Shown: piece by piece, positions 52,879 through 61,365 of the stretch
Numbering within the stretch: the stretch's first letter is position 1
How the letters are laid out: every line of letters starts with the position of its first letter
DNA from: Enterocloster asparagiformis
Lineage (GTDB): Bacteria > Bacillota > Clostridia > Lachnospirales > Lachnospiraceae
DNA: 64,000 nt
Direction of reading: 5' to 3'
NCBI GenBank assembly: GCA_018380885.1
Contig: JAGZSY010000021.1
Location: 21,171-85,170, forward strand
Notes under the pieces: model-generated
Told to the model about the DNA's origin: nothing
What the model saw: only the letters and a program-made list of their open reading frames with translations
Databases searched by the model: none
Translations under genes and position numbers: made by a program

Positions 52879-55293
52879 ATGGCTACACAGTACAATCACA
52901 GCGCCATCGAGAAGAAGTGGCGCGAAAACTGGGAAGCGAAGCCCATCAATGTAAACGACGGCAAGAAGGAAAAATATTACTGCCTGGATATGTTCCCGTA
53001 CCCATCCGGCAGCGGCCTGCATGTGGGCCACTGGAGAGGCTACGTGATCTCCGACGTCTGGAGCAGATACCAGCTCTTAAAGGGCAAATACGTGATCCAT
53101 CCCATGGGCTGGGACGCCTTCGGCCTGCCCGCTGAGAACTATGCCATCAAGATGGGCGTGCATCCGGCGAAATCCACGGAGGAGAACATCAAAAATATCA
53201 AGCGCCAGATCAAGCAGATCGCGGCGATATACGACTGGGATATGGAAGTGAACACCACGGATCCCGGTTTTTACAAGTGGACCCAGTGGATTTTCGTGCA
53301 GATGTTCAAGAAGGGCCTGGCCTACGAGAAGGAGTTCCCCATCAACTGGTGTCCCTCCTGTAAGACGGGACTGGCCAACGAGGAGGTGGTCAACGGCTGC
53401 TGCGAGCGCTGCGGCACCACGGTGACCAAGAAGAACCTGCGCCAGTGGATGTTAAAGATCACCGCCTACGCGGAGCGCCTGTTAAATGACTTGGATAAGC
53501 TGGACTGGCCGGAGAAGGTCAAGAAGATGCAGACCGACTGGATCGGCAAATCCTACGGCGCGGAGGTGGAGTTCCCCATCGACGGCAGAGAAGAGAAGAT
53601 CACCGTCTACACCACCCGCCCCGACACGCTTTACGGCGCGACCTTCATGGTGCTGGCCCCCGAGCATGCCCTGGCAAAGAGCCTGGCCACGGACGAGACC
53701 CGGGAGGCGGTGGAGAAATATATCTTTGACTCATCCATGCGCTCCAACGTGGACCGCATGCAGGCCAAGGACAAGACCGGCGTGTTCACCGGCAGCTACG
53801 CCATCAACCCCTTAAACGGCGCTAAGACGCCCATCTGGTTGTCCGACTACGTGCTGGCGGACTACGGCACCGGCGCCATCATGTGCGTGCCGGCCCACGA
53901 CGACCGCGACTTTGAGTTCGCCAAGAAGTTTGGCCTGCCCATCGTGCAGGTAATCGCCAAGGACGGCAAGGAGATTGAGGACATGACCGAGGCCTACACG
54001 GAGGCCAGCGGCATCATGATCAACTCCGGCGACTGGAACGGCATGGAGTCCGCGGTGCTCAAAAAGGAAGCTCCCCACATGATCGAGGAGAAGGGCTTTG
54101 GCCGCAAGACGGTGAACTACAAGCTGCGCGACTGGGTATTCTCCCGCCAGCGCTACTGGGGCGAGCCGATCCCGATCATCCACTGCCCCAAGTGCGGCTG
54201 CGTGCCAGTTCCCGAGGACCAGCTGCCCCTGCGCCTTCCGGAGGTGGAGAGCTATCAGCCCACCGGCACTGGCGAGTCGCCGCTGGCGGCCATCGATGAG
54301 TGGGTGAACACCACCTGCCCGGTCTGCAAAGCGCCAGCCAAGCGTGAGACCAACACCATGCCCCAGTGGGCCGGTTCCTCCTGGTATTTCCTGCGCTATG
54401 TGGACAGCCACAACGATGAGGAGCTGGTGTCCAGGGAGAAGGCGGACAAGTACCTGCCCGTGGATATGTATATCGGCGGCGTGGAGCACGCGGTGCTGCA
54501 CCTTCTGTACTCTCGGTTCTACACTAAGTTCCTCTGCGATATCGGCGCCATCGACTTTGACGAGCCCTTCAAGAAGCTGTTCAACCAGGGTATGATCACC
54601 GGCAAGAACGGCATCAAGATGAGCAAGTCCAAGGGCAACGTGGTGTCCCCGGACGATCTGGTGCGGGATTACGGCTGCGATTCCCTGCGGCTCTATGAGC
54701 TGTTCGTGGGACCGCCGGAGCTGGATGCGGAGTGGGACGACCGGGGCATCGAGGGCGTTTCCCGCTTCTTAAACCGCTTCTGGAATCTGGTGATGGACAA
54801 CAAGGACAAGGACGTTGCGGCCACCAGGGAGATGATCAGGGAGCGCCACAAGCTGGTGTACGACATCGAGCAGCGCTTCAACCAGTTCAGCTTGAACACC
54901 GTGATCTCCGGCTTCATGGAGCACAACAACAAGCTGATCGAGATCGCCAAGAAAGAGGGCGGCGTCGACCGGGAGACCTTAAAGACCTTTGTGATCCTGC
55001 TGGCCCCCTTCGCGCCCCACATCGGCGAGGAACTGTGGCAGCAGCTGGGCGGCACGGACACCGTGTTCCACGCGCAGTGGCCTGAGTTCGACGAGGAAGC
55101 CATGAAGGACGACGAGGTGGAGGTGGCCGTTCAGGTCAACGGCAAGACCAGAACCGTGATCAGCGTGCCCGCCGACATTTCCAAGGAGGACGCCATCGCA
55201 GCCGGAAAGGCCGCGGCGGCCGACAAGCTGACCGGGAATATTGTGAAGGAAATCTATGTTCCGGGACGGATTATCAATATTGTGTGCAAATAA
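52879..55293 (+). CDS. leuS: Leucyl-tRNA synthetase
   Basis: Class I synthetase that charges and edits tRNA-Leu. The 804-residue protein has the HIGH motif as HVGH in PYPSGSGLHVGHWRGY, a zinc-binding-like segment (CPSCKTGLANEEVV ... CERCG), a CP1 editing domain (TTRPDTLYGATFMVL, CVPAHDDRDFEFA), and KMSKS in GIKMSKSKGNVVSPDD. The C-terminal anticodon domain is complete. I chose the ATG at 52879, behind TGGAGGAA, rather than 52816. A T-box leader controls it. Confidence 0.97.
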   Translation: MATQYNHSAIEKKWRENWEAKPINVNDGKKEKYYCLDMFPYPSGSGLHVGHWRGYVISDVWSRYQLLKGKYVIHPMGWDAFGLPAENYAIKMGVHPAKSTEENIKNIKRQIKQIAAIYDWDMEVNTTDPGFYKWTQWIFVQMFKKGLAYEKEFPINWCPSCKTGLANEEVVNGCCERCGTTVTKKNLRQWMLKITAYAERLLNDLDKLDWPEKVKKMQTDWIGKSYGAEVEFPIDGREEKITVYTTRPDTLYGATFMVLAPEHALAKSLATDETREAVEKYIFDSSMRSNVDRMQAKDKTGVFTGSYAINPLNGAKTPIWLSDYVLADYGTGAIMCVPAHDDRDFEFAKKFGLPIVQVIAKDGKEIEDMTEAYTEASGIMINSGDWNGMESAVLKKEAPHMIEEKGFGRKTVNYKLRDWVFSRQRYWGEPIPIIHCPKCGCVPVPEDQLPLRLPEVESYQPTGTGESPLAAIDEWVNTTCPVCKAPAKRETNTMPQWAGSSWYFLRYVDSHNDEELVSREKADKYLPVDMYIGGVEHAVLHLLYSRFYTKFLCDIGAIDFDEPFKKLFNQGMITGKNGIKMSKSKGNVVSPDDLVRDYGCDSLRLYELFVGPPELDAEWDDRGIEGVSRFLNRFWNLVMDNKDKDVAATREMIRERHKLVYDIEQRFNQFSLNTVISGFMEHNNKLIEIAKKEGGVDRETLKTFVILLAPFAPHIGEELWQQLGGTDTVFHAQWPEFDEEAMKDDEVEVAVQVNGKTRTVISVPADISKEDAIAAGKAAAADKLTGNIVKEIYVPGRIINIVCK

Positions 55294-55314
55294 GATGAAA
55301 TAGGAAAAAATAGG

Positions 55315-55360
55315 AAAAGCCGCTGCATGGCCGGATCGAGGGCTGTGGGGCGGCTTTTTT
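55315..55360 (+). terminator. Terminator of leuS
   Basis: AAAAGCCGC/GCGGCTTTT stem (55315-55323 with 55350-55358) continuing into T6. Confidence 0.82.
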
Positions 55361-55451
55361 GCGGGCGGGGCAGGCTCCCCCTCCGCTAGTACTGGCCGCC
55401 CTGCCTGGGAACTGCGGAGGCGACCCGTTTTGCATGGGGAAATCAGAAAAT

Positions 55452-55494
55452 GTAAGAAAAAAGAAATAAATAGCGCGGCACTGGACGTTATAAT
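55452..55494 (+). promoter_or_regulatory. Promoter with GTAAGAAAAAAGAAATA motif (copy 1)
   Basis: The 17-nt motif at 55452-55468 lies exactly 20 bp before TATAAT (55489-55494). The same motif and spacing occur upstream of the L,D-transpeptidase gene at 56825. No -35 consensus is present, so the motif probably binds an activator. Confidence 0.65.
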
Positions 55495-55539
55495 GTTTAT
55501 GACAGTAAATGATCTTGGGATCGGGAGGAAAGAAGCGGT

Positions 55540-56772
55540 ATGAAAAAAGATATCCGACAGTGTGAGGCAAAACAGCGGGCCGGAGGCGGGAAAGCAATGA
55601 GGGCGCTTCTGCTGGCCGCAGCGCTGTGCGCGGCAGCCGGGACCGCGGCGGGCTGCGGGAACGGCAAGCAGGCGGAGGAGGAGCAGGCGGTTGCCTGGAA
55701 AACGCCGGAGAGGGACGGTGAAACGGAGCCGGAGACCGCAGGGGACGGGACATCCGGAGCAGATGAGAGCGCTGAGGCGGGAGAGGCCGTGGCCGCCGGG
55801 GCGGAGCGGCCAGGAGCCGCCGGGGAAGCCGGGGCGGAGCAGTCCGCGTCGGCTGAAGCATCCTATCATCTCTTTTCCGCGCGGGTGGAGGCCTCCCAGG
55901 TGGAAAATATGGTGCAGGAGGTCCGGGCCTCCTGGACCAGGGACCGGGAAGCCATCGAAGCCGGGCGGTATGAAAAAAACACCGAAAATGGGCTGGCTGC
56001 GTACTGGAACGGCGGGGAGCTGGTGATGGTCGAGATTCCGGCCGGATACGAGAAGAGTCCATATTCCAGGACCTTTGAGTATGAGAACGGAAAACTGATT
56101 TTTGCCTACTACGCGGGTGAAGGGCAGGAGTACCGCCTGTACTTTCGCGATGACTCCCTGTTCCGCCTGAATATGCGGGTGAACGGGGTGGAGACGATAA
56201 AGGACGCCGCTTACGAGGACGAAGAATTTTATCAGTGGCATCAGAACGGTTTATTTGGGGGCCAGGCCGCGTATCTGGACGCGGGAGGATACATTCCCAC
56301 CGACGGAGAACGGTATGGCGGCGCGGCGGCGCAGGGCGCGGACTTCAAGTTCCGCACCGATTACAGGAATGCCCTTGGAAACAGCGAAGCGTATCTGATC
56401 AGCACCTTTGGCCAGCCGGACGACTTCTACTATGGAGAAGGAGGAGAGGTGGCGGGCATCAACTGGTATACGTACCAGAACCCGTACTGTTTTTTCGACC
56501 TGCTGCGGTCCGCCGACGCGGTTTGCAGCCTGATCAGCAATGCGGGCACGGTGTTTGAGCTGTCCGCGGATTCTTACACCATGGACGAGGTGGAGACCCT
56601 TCTGGGCGCTGTGGGCGGCGACACCTACGAGGGCGAGAGCGTGGAGGGCTCCTTCTCTGAGAACGGGGACCTGGTTTTCTACTGCGAGGACAAGTCGTAC
56701 CACTATGAATTTATTCTGGAAAACGGCAGGGTGACAAAAAACAGCCGCTGCGAGATATACCTTGTGGAGTAG
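55540..56772 (+). CDS. Putative lipoprotein of unknown function
   Basis: A 410-residue exported protein. The signal peptide (MRALLLAAALC... region) ends in a lipobox-like TAAGC at about residue 39. An in-frame ATG at 55597 would give a more usual short signal. A low-complexity Glu/Ala/Gly/Thr linker (to about residue 105) precedes a globular domain of about 300 residues rich in Tyr, Glu and Asp. I do not recognise the domain. Its leader resembles that of the lipoprotein at 58885. Its promoter motif matches that of the next gene, so the two may be co-regulated. Confidence 0.7.
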   Translation: MKKDIRQCEAKQRAGGGKAMRALLLAAALCAAAGTAAGCGNGKQAEEEQAVAWKTPERDGETEPETAGDGTSGADESAEAGEAVAAGAERPGAAGEAGAEQSASAEASYHLFSARVEASQVENMVQEVRASWTRDREAIEAGRYEKNTENGLAAYWNGGELVMVEIPAGYEKSPYSRTFEYENGKLIFAYYAGEGQEYRLYFRDDSLFRLNMRVNGVETIKDAAYEDEEFYQWHQNGLFGGQAAYLDAGGYIPTDGERYGGAAAQGADFKFRTDYRNALGNSEAYLISTFGQPDDFYYGEGGEVAGINWYTYQNPYCFFDLLRSADAVCSLISNAGTVFELSADSYTMDEVETLLGAVGGDTYEGESVEGSFSENGDLVFYCEDKSYHYEFILENGRVTKNSRCEIYLVE

Positions 56773-56824
56773 CGGACCCGGCGGCCGCAGCGTCCGCCGG
56801 GCCCACGGCTAATTTCCAAAAAAC

Positions 56825-56867
56825 GTAAGAAAAAAGAAATACATCAGGCCGTGATTAACAGTATAAT
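56825..56867 (+). promoter_or_regulatory. Promoter with GTAAGAAAAAAGAAATA motif (copy 2)
   Basis: The motif at 56825-56841 is identical to the copy at 55452. It again lies 20 bp before TATAAT (56862-56867), and both -10 elements continue as TATAATGTT. The rest of each spacer differs, so the match is not just a recent duplication of the whole region. Confidence 0.65.
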
Positions 56868-56952
56868 GTTACAAGACAGGCTGCTGTACCGCGACCATAT
56901 CCGGCCGTCACGGGGCAGCGTCGGAAAATTCACGAAATCGAGGTAATACGGA

Positions 56953-57753
56953 ATGAAACGCAGAACATACAAGATCGCCGTGGGCGCGGCTTTGATGGCG
57001 CTCAGCATGGCGATGACCAGCTTTGGCGCCGGCAGGGCGGACCTTGAAGCGGGGAAAACGGCCGCCGGCGGACCGGGAGCGGTTGATACAGCCGCGCCCG
57101 AAGGCGCCGGGGATACGGCGGAAAATACCGGCAGCCCGGTGGAGAACGGTGAGATCGTCCCCGGGAACCTGGGCGCGGCGGACCAGGCGGACCAGATGGT
57201 GGTTGTGGTCGGCACCGGCGGCTGCAGCGCGGACGTGTCTTACTACCGGAAGGATGAAACGGGCGGCTGGCAGCTGGCCTGGAGGGAAGCGGGCATCGTG
57301 GGCAGAAACGGCATCACGGACGAGAAGCGGGAGGGGGACGGCAAAACCCCGGAGGGCACATACCGTTTTACCATGCCCTTTGGCTTGAAGGACGATCCTG
57401 GCGCGAAATTGCCGTACCACAAGGTGCGCCAGGGGGACTACTGGGTGGACGACTCCCAAAGCGCCCACTACAACCGTCTGGTGAACACGTCGGAGACCGC
57501 CAGGGACTGGAACTCCGCGGAGAACCTGGCCACGGCCTACACGGTATACAACTATGCGCTGGCGCTGAGCTACAATGAGGAGTGCGTTCCGGGCCAGGGC
57601 TCGGCCATCTTCCTGCACTGCTTTACCGCCAACCCGGACAACGGCTCGGCTGGCTGCATCCGGCTACCTGAGGAGCGGGCCAGGGAACTGGTGGTGTCCG
57701 CCACGGAGCAGACCAGAATTGTCATTGCCAGGGATTTGGAGCATCTGCGCTGA
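56953..57753 (+). CDS. Exported L,D-transpeptidase-like protein (YkuD/COG3786 type)
   Basis: A 266-residue secreted protein: signal peptide (residues 1 to about 25, ending SFG-A), an Ala/Gly/Pro linker to about residue 75, then a catalytic domain. The active-site motif is IFLHC ... SAGCIRLPEE with Cys235 and an upstream His. This is the COG3786 branch of YkuD-like proteins, distinct from the membrane-anchored enzyme at 6451. It probably cuts or cross-links peptidoglycan. Its promoter shares a motif with the preceding lipoprotein gene. Confidence 0.85.
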   Translation: MKRRTYKIAVGAALMALSMAMTSFGAGRADLEAGKTAAGGPGAVDTAAPEGAGDTAENTGSPVENGEIVPGNLGAADQADQMVVVVGTGGCSADVSYYRKDETGGWQLAWREAGIVGRNGITDEKREGDGKTPEGTYRFTMPFGLKDDPGAKLPYHKVRQGDYWVDDSQSAHYNRLVNTSETARDWNSAENLATAYTVYNYALALSYNEECVPGQGSAIFLHCFTANPDNGSAGCIRLPEERARELVVSATEQTRIVIARDLEHLR

Positions 57754-57798
57754 ACAGAGAAATTATGGAAATAGTAAGACTTTGTTAAGAAAAAGTCA

Positions 57799-57827
57799 TT
57801 GCTTTAAAAGTGATTATACCGTATGAT
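57799..57827 (+). promoter_or_regulatory. Promoter of the first DUF6612 lipoprotein gene
   Basis: TTGCTT (57799-57804), 17 bp, TATGAT (57822-57827). A TTAAGAAAAAG stretch lies upstream but at a different distance from the 55452/56825 motif. Confidence 0.6.
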
Positions 57828-57873
57828 GGTAATACAGTATTATTAGCAAATATTCAAATAGTGGAGGAGAAAG

Positions 57874-58665
57874 ATGAGAAAAAGTGTGAAGCGCGCTGCT
57901 ATTATCGCAGTGAGCGCCCTGCTGGCGATGTCTATGGCCGGCTGTGCGAAGAAAAAGGACCCGAAGGAGCTGTACACCGAGGCGGTCAAGAAGAACCAGG
58001 AGCTGTCCAGCATGGATATGTCCTCTGTGGTGAAGATGACCATGAGCCAGGGCGAGGAAACCATTGACGTGGATGTGGATATGGATATCCAGATGGCGGA
58101 TGTGAATACGGATAAGATGAAATACGTGGCCAACGGTTCCACCTCCCTGATGGGCCAGACCATTGAGACCAGCATGTTCTATACCGACGGCTACTACTAC
58201 ATGGAAATGATGGGACAGAAGATGAAGTACGCCATGGACATGGATAAGCTGATGGAGCAGGTAAAGCAGACCACGGACAACGGAAACTTAAATGTTGAGT
58301 ACATGAAGGACATTCAGGCCAAAAAGGACGGGGACAACACGATTTTGACCTTCACGGCGGATCCGGCTAAGATGGACGATTACATGAAGGAGATGATGGA
58401 GTCCATGGGCGGCGTGATGCCCGGAGCGGATGCGGCTGAGTTCACCATCAAGAGCGTTGAGGGCGAGCTGACCGTCAACAAAGAGGGCTACTACACCAAC
58501 ATGAAGATGAATATGGATATGGACATGACCATGCAGGGCGAGACCATCGGCCTTAAGATGGAGATGACTGCAGATGTCCACGATCCGGGCAAGACGGTAG
58601 AAGTGAGTCTGCCGGATACCGAGGGATACCAGGAGATCGACGCGTCTTTACTGAACGCAGGTTAA
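57874..58665 (+). CDS. DUF6612-like lipoprotein, copy 1
   Basis: A 263-residue lipoprotein: signal peptide with lipobox MAGC (Cys at about residue 24), then KKKDPKEL and a Met/Asp-rich beta-strand domain (KMTMSQGEETID, MADVNTDKMKYVANGS, TMQGETIGLKMEM). It resembles DUF6612/LolA-like lipoproteins, which have no fixed role. Lipid or wall-precursor binding is possible. Residues 29-263 align without gaps to residues 61-295 of the next gene, with about 33 differences by eye. The ribosome binding site is GGAGGAG. Confidence 0.82.
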   Translation: MRKSVKRAAIIAVSALLAMSMAGCAKKKDPKELYTEAVKKNQELSSMDMSSVVKMTMSQGEETIDVDVDMDIQMADVNTDKMKYVANGSTSLMGQTIETSMFYTDGYYYMEMMGQKMKYAMDMDKLMEQVKQTTDNGNLNVEYMKDIQAKKDGDNTILTFTADPAKMDDYMKEMMESMGGVMPGADAAEFTIKSVEGELTVNKEGYYTNMKMNMDMDMTMQGETIGLKMEMTADVHDPGKTVEVSLPDTEGYQEIDASLLNAG

Positions 58666-58678
58666 TGTGATACCCACT

Positions 58679-58717
58679 GGCAGGGAGCGCTGTTTTTCAG
58701 CGCGGCCCTGCCTTTTT
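58679..58717 (+). terminator. Terminator of DUF6612 copy 1
   Basis: GGCAGGG/CCCTGCC outer stem (58679-58685 with 58706-58712), an AGCGCTG/CAGCGC inner stem, T5. The same terminator is repeated after copy 2. Confidence 0.85.
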
Positions 58718-58794
58718 GAATGTAATGGGCCGCGGGCGATTGTTGCGTCAAATGCCTCATCTGCTGCCCTGCGCCGGGAACATCAAGGATTGTC

Positions 58795-58823
58795 TTGACT
58801 GGCCCGGGGTGATGGACTACAAT
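58795..58823 (+). promoter_or_regulatory. Promoter of DUF6612 copy 2
   Basis: TTGACT (58795-58800), 17 bp, TACAAT (58818-58823). It is unrelated to the copy 1 promoter, so the duplicate has separate control. Confidence 0.7.
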
Positions 58824-58884
58824 GAAATAAGCGGCAGGGATTGCCGGATTTTAAACGGGAAATGTGATGAAATGGGGGAAGAAT

Positions 58885-59772
58885 ATGGGTGATAAGCGTT
58901 TGGGCTTGACAAAAAACAGGAGATGGCTGCGGGCACTATTGCTGGCCGCCGTTCTGTGCGTGTTCTCGGGTGCCGTCTCAGGCTGCGGCGGCAGCGGCCA
59001 GGGAGACGGGGAGATGGCTTGGGAAACTTCAAAGAAGGACAGCAGCAAAAAGAAAAAGAAGAAGGACCCCAAGGAGCTGTACGCCGAGGCGGTCAAGAAA
59101 AACCAGGAGCTGTCCAGCATGGATATGTCCACTGTGGTGAAGATGACCATGAGCCAGGGCGAGGAAACTATTGACATGGATGTGGATATGGACATCCAGA
59201 TGGCGGACGTGAATACGGACAGGATGAAATACGCTGCCAACGGTTCCACCTCCCTGATGGGCCAGACCATTGAGACCAGCGTGTTCTACACCGGCGGCTA
59301 CTACTACATGGACATGATGGGGCAGAAGATAAAGTACGCCATGGACATGGGTCAGCTGATGGAGCAGGTAAAGCAGACCACGGACAACGGAAACTTAAAC
59401 GCTGCGTACATCAAGGACATACAGGCCAAAAAGGACGGGGACAACACGATCCTGACCTTCACGGCGGATTCGGCCAAGATGGACGGCTACGTGAAGGAGA
59501 TGATGGGGTCTATGGGCGGCGTGATGTCCGGCACGGACGGGGCTGAGTTCACCATCAAGAGCGCTGAGGGTGAGATGACCGTCAACAAAGAGGGGTACTA
59601 CACCGACATGAAGATGCACATGGATCTGGACATGACCATGCAGGGCGAAACCATCGGCCTTAAGATGGATATGACCGCGGCTGTCCACAGCCCTGGCCGC
59701 CCGGTGGAGGTGGTGCTGCCGGATACTGAGGGATATCAGGAGATCGACGCGTCTTTACTGAACGCGAATTAG
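58885..59772 (+). CDS. DUF6612-like lipoprotein, copy 2, with a different leader
   Basis: A 295-residue lipoprotein. The C-terminal 235 residues duplicate copy 1 without gaps. The first 60 residues do not: they carry a different signal peptide (RALLLAAVLC ... VSGC) and a MAWETSKKDSSKKKKKK linker that resembles the leader of the lipoprotein at 55540 (RALLLAAALC, AGCG, VAWKTPERD). The gene therefore looks like a mosaic of two neighbours. I chose the ATG at 58885, with GGGGGA upstream. An in-frame GTG at 58864 and ATG at 58867 are alternatives. Confidence 0.82.
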   Translation: MGDKRLGLTKNRRWLRALLLAAVLCVFSGAVSGCGGSGQGDGEMAWETSKKDSSKKKKKKDPKELYAEAVKKNQELSSMDMSTVVKMTMSQGEETIDMDVDMDIQMADVNTDRMKYAANGSTSLMGQTIETSVFYTGGYYYMDMMGQKIKYAMDMGQLMEQVKQTTDNGNLNAAYIKDIQAKKDGDNTILTFTADSAKMDGYVKEMMGSMGGVMSGTDGAEFTIKSAEGEMTVNKEGYYTDMKMHMDLDMTMQGETIGLKMDMTAAVHSPGRPVEVVLPDTEGYQEIDASLLNAN

Positions 59773-59784
59773 GCTGGATGCCGA

Positions 59785-59827
59785 CTGGCAGGGAGCGCTG
59801 TTTCAGCGCGGCCCTGCCAGTTTTTTT
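59785..59827 (+). terminator. Terminator of DUF6612 copy 2
   Basis: CTGGCAGGG/CCCTGCCAG (59785-59793 with 59812-59820), inner GCGCTG/CAGCGC, T7. The convergent minus-strand gene ends inside this hairpin, at 59803. Confidence 0.9.
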
Positions 59828-60084
59828 GACAACATTTTTAAGACATCCAGCTTTTTCTTTTCCTCCGGCGGCATACCTGAGGTGAGGATGGAAACGATCA
59901 GATTTGTCTCCTTATCGTTGAATTGTAAACCGCGCTGTTTTGCTTCCATGTTCATGGCCATAAAGGCCTGCATCAGCTGGTTCTTTTCCGTGTGCTGCAC
60001 CCGATCGGCAAAGTGCTCTAAAAGTTTGACTTTTTCCGGGTTCATTGCTTTTAAGCGGGGATCTTTCTTCCAATCTGCTTCCAT
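59803..60084 (-). CDS. Hypothetical helical protein (93 residues)
   Basis: A small, charged, helix-rich soluble protein (DPRLKAMNPEKVKLLEHFADRV; LMQAFMAMNMEAKQRGLQF; PPEEKKKLDVLKML), with no signal peptide and no cysteines. An AAAGGAA ribosome binding site lies upstream. It is 91 bp downstream of another unknown gene on the same strand, probably one operon. The repeated LMQAF...AM phrase also occurs at the end of that neighbour, suggesting a common fold. No family is recognised. Confidence 0.72.
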   Translation of the reverse strand: MEADWKKDPRLKAMNPEKVKLLEHFADRVQHTEKNQLMQAFMAMNMEAKQRGLQFNDKETNLIVSILTSGMPPEEKKKLDVLKMLSKKLAGPR

Positions 60085-60175
60085 AGGTTATGTAATTCCT
60101 TTCTTCTATTAAAATAGTGGCGGAAAATGGGGCCATGGGGCAAAGCGGCCCCGGGAACGCGCGGTACGCTGCGCC

Positions 60176-60598
60176 TCAGGGCATGGCCTGAAACGCCTGC
60201 ATCAGCATCTGCATGGTTTCAAAGCGGGACTGCTGCTCAGGGCTGAGCAGGCGCATGAGCTGGTCCATGGGGGTGTGGCCGTCCATAAAGCTCTCGGCCA
60301 TATCGATCATCTCGCGTTCGGAGGGATTTCCGTAGGGGCGTATGGCTTTTAACATATCCCGCATGGAGCCCGGGGTTTCCTGGCGGTCCAGGGAACAGAT
60401 GCCCATGGAAGCCACCTCCTCGTTTTTAAACAGCTCGTAGGTGCGTCTTAGCTCCTGAAATTTAACCATCAGGGACAGGGTTTTCTGCTCCGGCACATTT
60501 AAGTACGGCAGAGCCGCCTTCATCATTTGCAGGTGGTGGTCTCCGACCAGGTAATCCAGATCGGTGAGTTTATAATCGTCAGATGGGCTCATTGTCAT
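60176..60598 (-). CDS. Hypothetical helical protein (140 residues)
   Basis: A soluble, Met-rich helical protein (YLVGDHHLQMMKAALPYLNVPEQKTLSLMVKF region, then a C-terminus FETMQMLMQAFQAMP). The ATG at 60598 has AAAGG 8-12 nt upstream. The following gene shares the LMQAF signature. A Cys/Gly-rich gene lies upstream on the same strand, separated by a terminator. No function can be assigned. Confidence 0.72.
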   Translation of the reverse strand: MTMSPSDDYKLTDLDYLVGDHHLQMMKAALPYLNVPEQKTLSLMVKFQELRRTYELFKNEEVASMGICSLDRQETPGSMRDMLKAIRPYGNPSEREMIDMAESFMDGHTPMDQLMRLLSPEQQSRFETMQMLMQAFQAMP

Positions 60599-60767
60599 TC
60601 CACCGGCCTTTCAAGATCCTTTGCTCCAAATATATGATCCCCGGCTGGAATTCATGCGGGGTTTCTGCAAAATAAGCGCACCGGGCAGGGCTTTGCATAT
60701 ATTATGGTATGGCGGGACGCCCGTCGGACCGCCTCTATGAAAACGGACAAGAGGAGATGAACACACC

Positions 60768-60917
60768 ATGTGGTACAGGTTAGTGATAGATGACAATACG
60801 GTGTATGAGATCGATGAGGAATGCGTCAGCCGCAAGCAGGGCAAGAGGGGAAACGGAGGAACGCGCGGCGCGGGTTCTGAGATTTCCGGCTGCAGACGCG
60901 AAAACCGCGAATCATAA
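60768..60917 (+). CDS. Possible small protein (49 residues)
   Basis: Begins MWYRLVIDDNTVYEIDEEC and ends in a basic, Gly/Arg-rich tail. GAGGAG lies 8-13 nt before the ATG. The first half looks like a folded beta-hairpin plus helix, while the second half is low complexity and may reflect read-out of GC-rich DNA. The terminator at 60966 lies just beyond the stop. It was found by direct translation and no family is recognised. Confidence 0.4.
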   Translation: MWYRLVIDDNTVYEIDEECVSRKQGKRGNGGTRGAGSEISGCRRENRES

Positions 60918-60965
60918 CACCGGCCGCCGGGCGGGGGCGCAGCTGCGTCCCCGGAGCCGGCAGCA

Positions 60966-61002
60966 AAAAAAGCTGCTTTCCGGGCGGGAAAACAGCTTTT
61001 TT
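60966..61002. terminator. Bidirectional terminator
   Basis: A 16-bp stem with one mismatch (60966-60981 with 60987-61002), A6 at the left and T6 at the right. It can end the Cys-rich gene (minus) and the small plus-strand gene. The flanking DNA between 60918 and 61113 otherwise holds only GC-rich sequence with no gene. Confidence 0.8.
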
Positions 61003-61113
61003 GAATGCCGGGGCCGCCGTTGCAGCCCTTGGCGATGGCGCAGCCCGCAGTGGGAGAGGCGGCAGAGGGGCCGCCGCCTTCCCGGAGCGCGGGCTGCGCT
61101 CCGCTGCAGTACA

Positions 61114-61365
61114 TTAGCAGCAGAAGCCGCCGCCGTTGCCGCCGCAGCAGCAGCACAGGATCAGGATCCAGATCAGATCAAATCCGCAGCCGCCGCCGTT
61201 GCCGCATCCACATCCGCAGTTGTTATGTTCAAAACATCCACCGTTGCCGCCGCCACAGCAGCAGCACAGGATCAGGATCAGGAAGATCATATTGCACCCG
61301 CTTCCTCCTGTTCCACACCCGCATCCACAATCACAACCGCAGTTTGTTGCCGCTACATCACTCAT
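61114..61365 (-). CDS. Cysteine/glycine-rich small protein (HCP-like)
   Basis: An 83-residue protein made of two similar halves. Each has a CGCGCG-type cluster, a hydrophobic run (MIFLILILCCCCGG; DLIWILILCCCCGG) and a Gly/Asn-Gly-Cys tail. About a third of residues are cysteine. It resembles the 'chorion class high-cysteine' small proteins annotated in Lachnospiraceae, whose function is unknown. The ATG has GGAGGA 7 nt upstream, supporting real translation. The two hydrophobic cores followed by CCCC may be membrane-embedded, or metal- or disulfide-linked structural elements. Confidence 0.78.
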   Translation of the reverse strand: MSDVAATNCGCDCGCGCGTGGSGCNMIFLILILCCCCGGGNGGCFEHNNCGCGCGNGGGCGFDLIWILILCCCCGGNGGGFCC

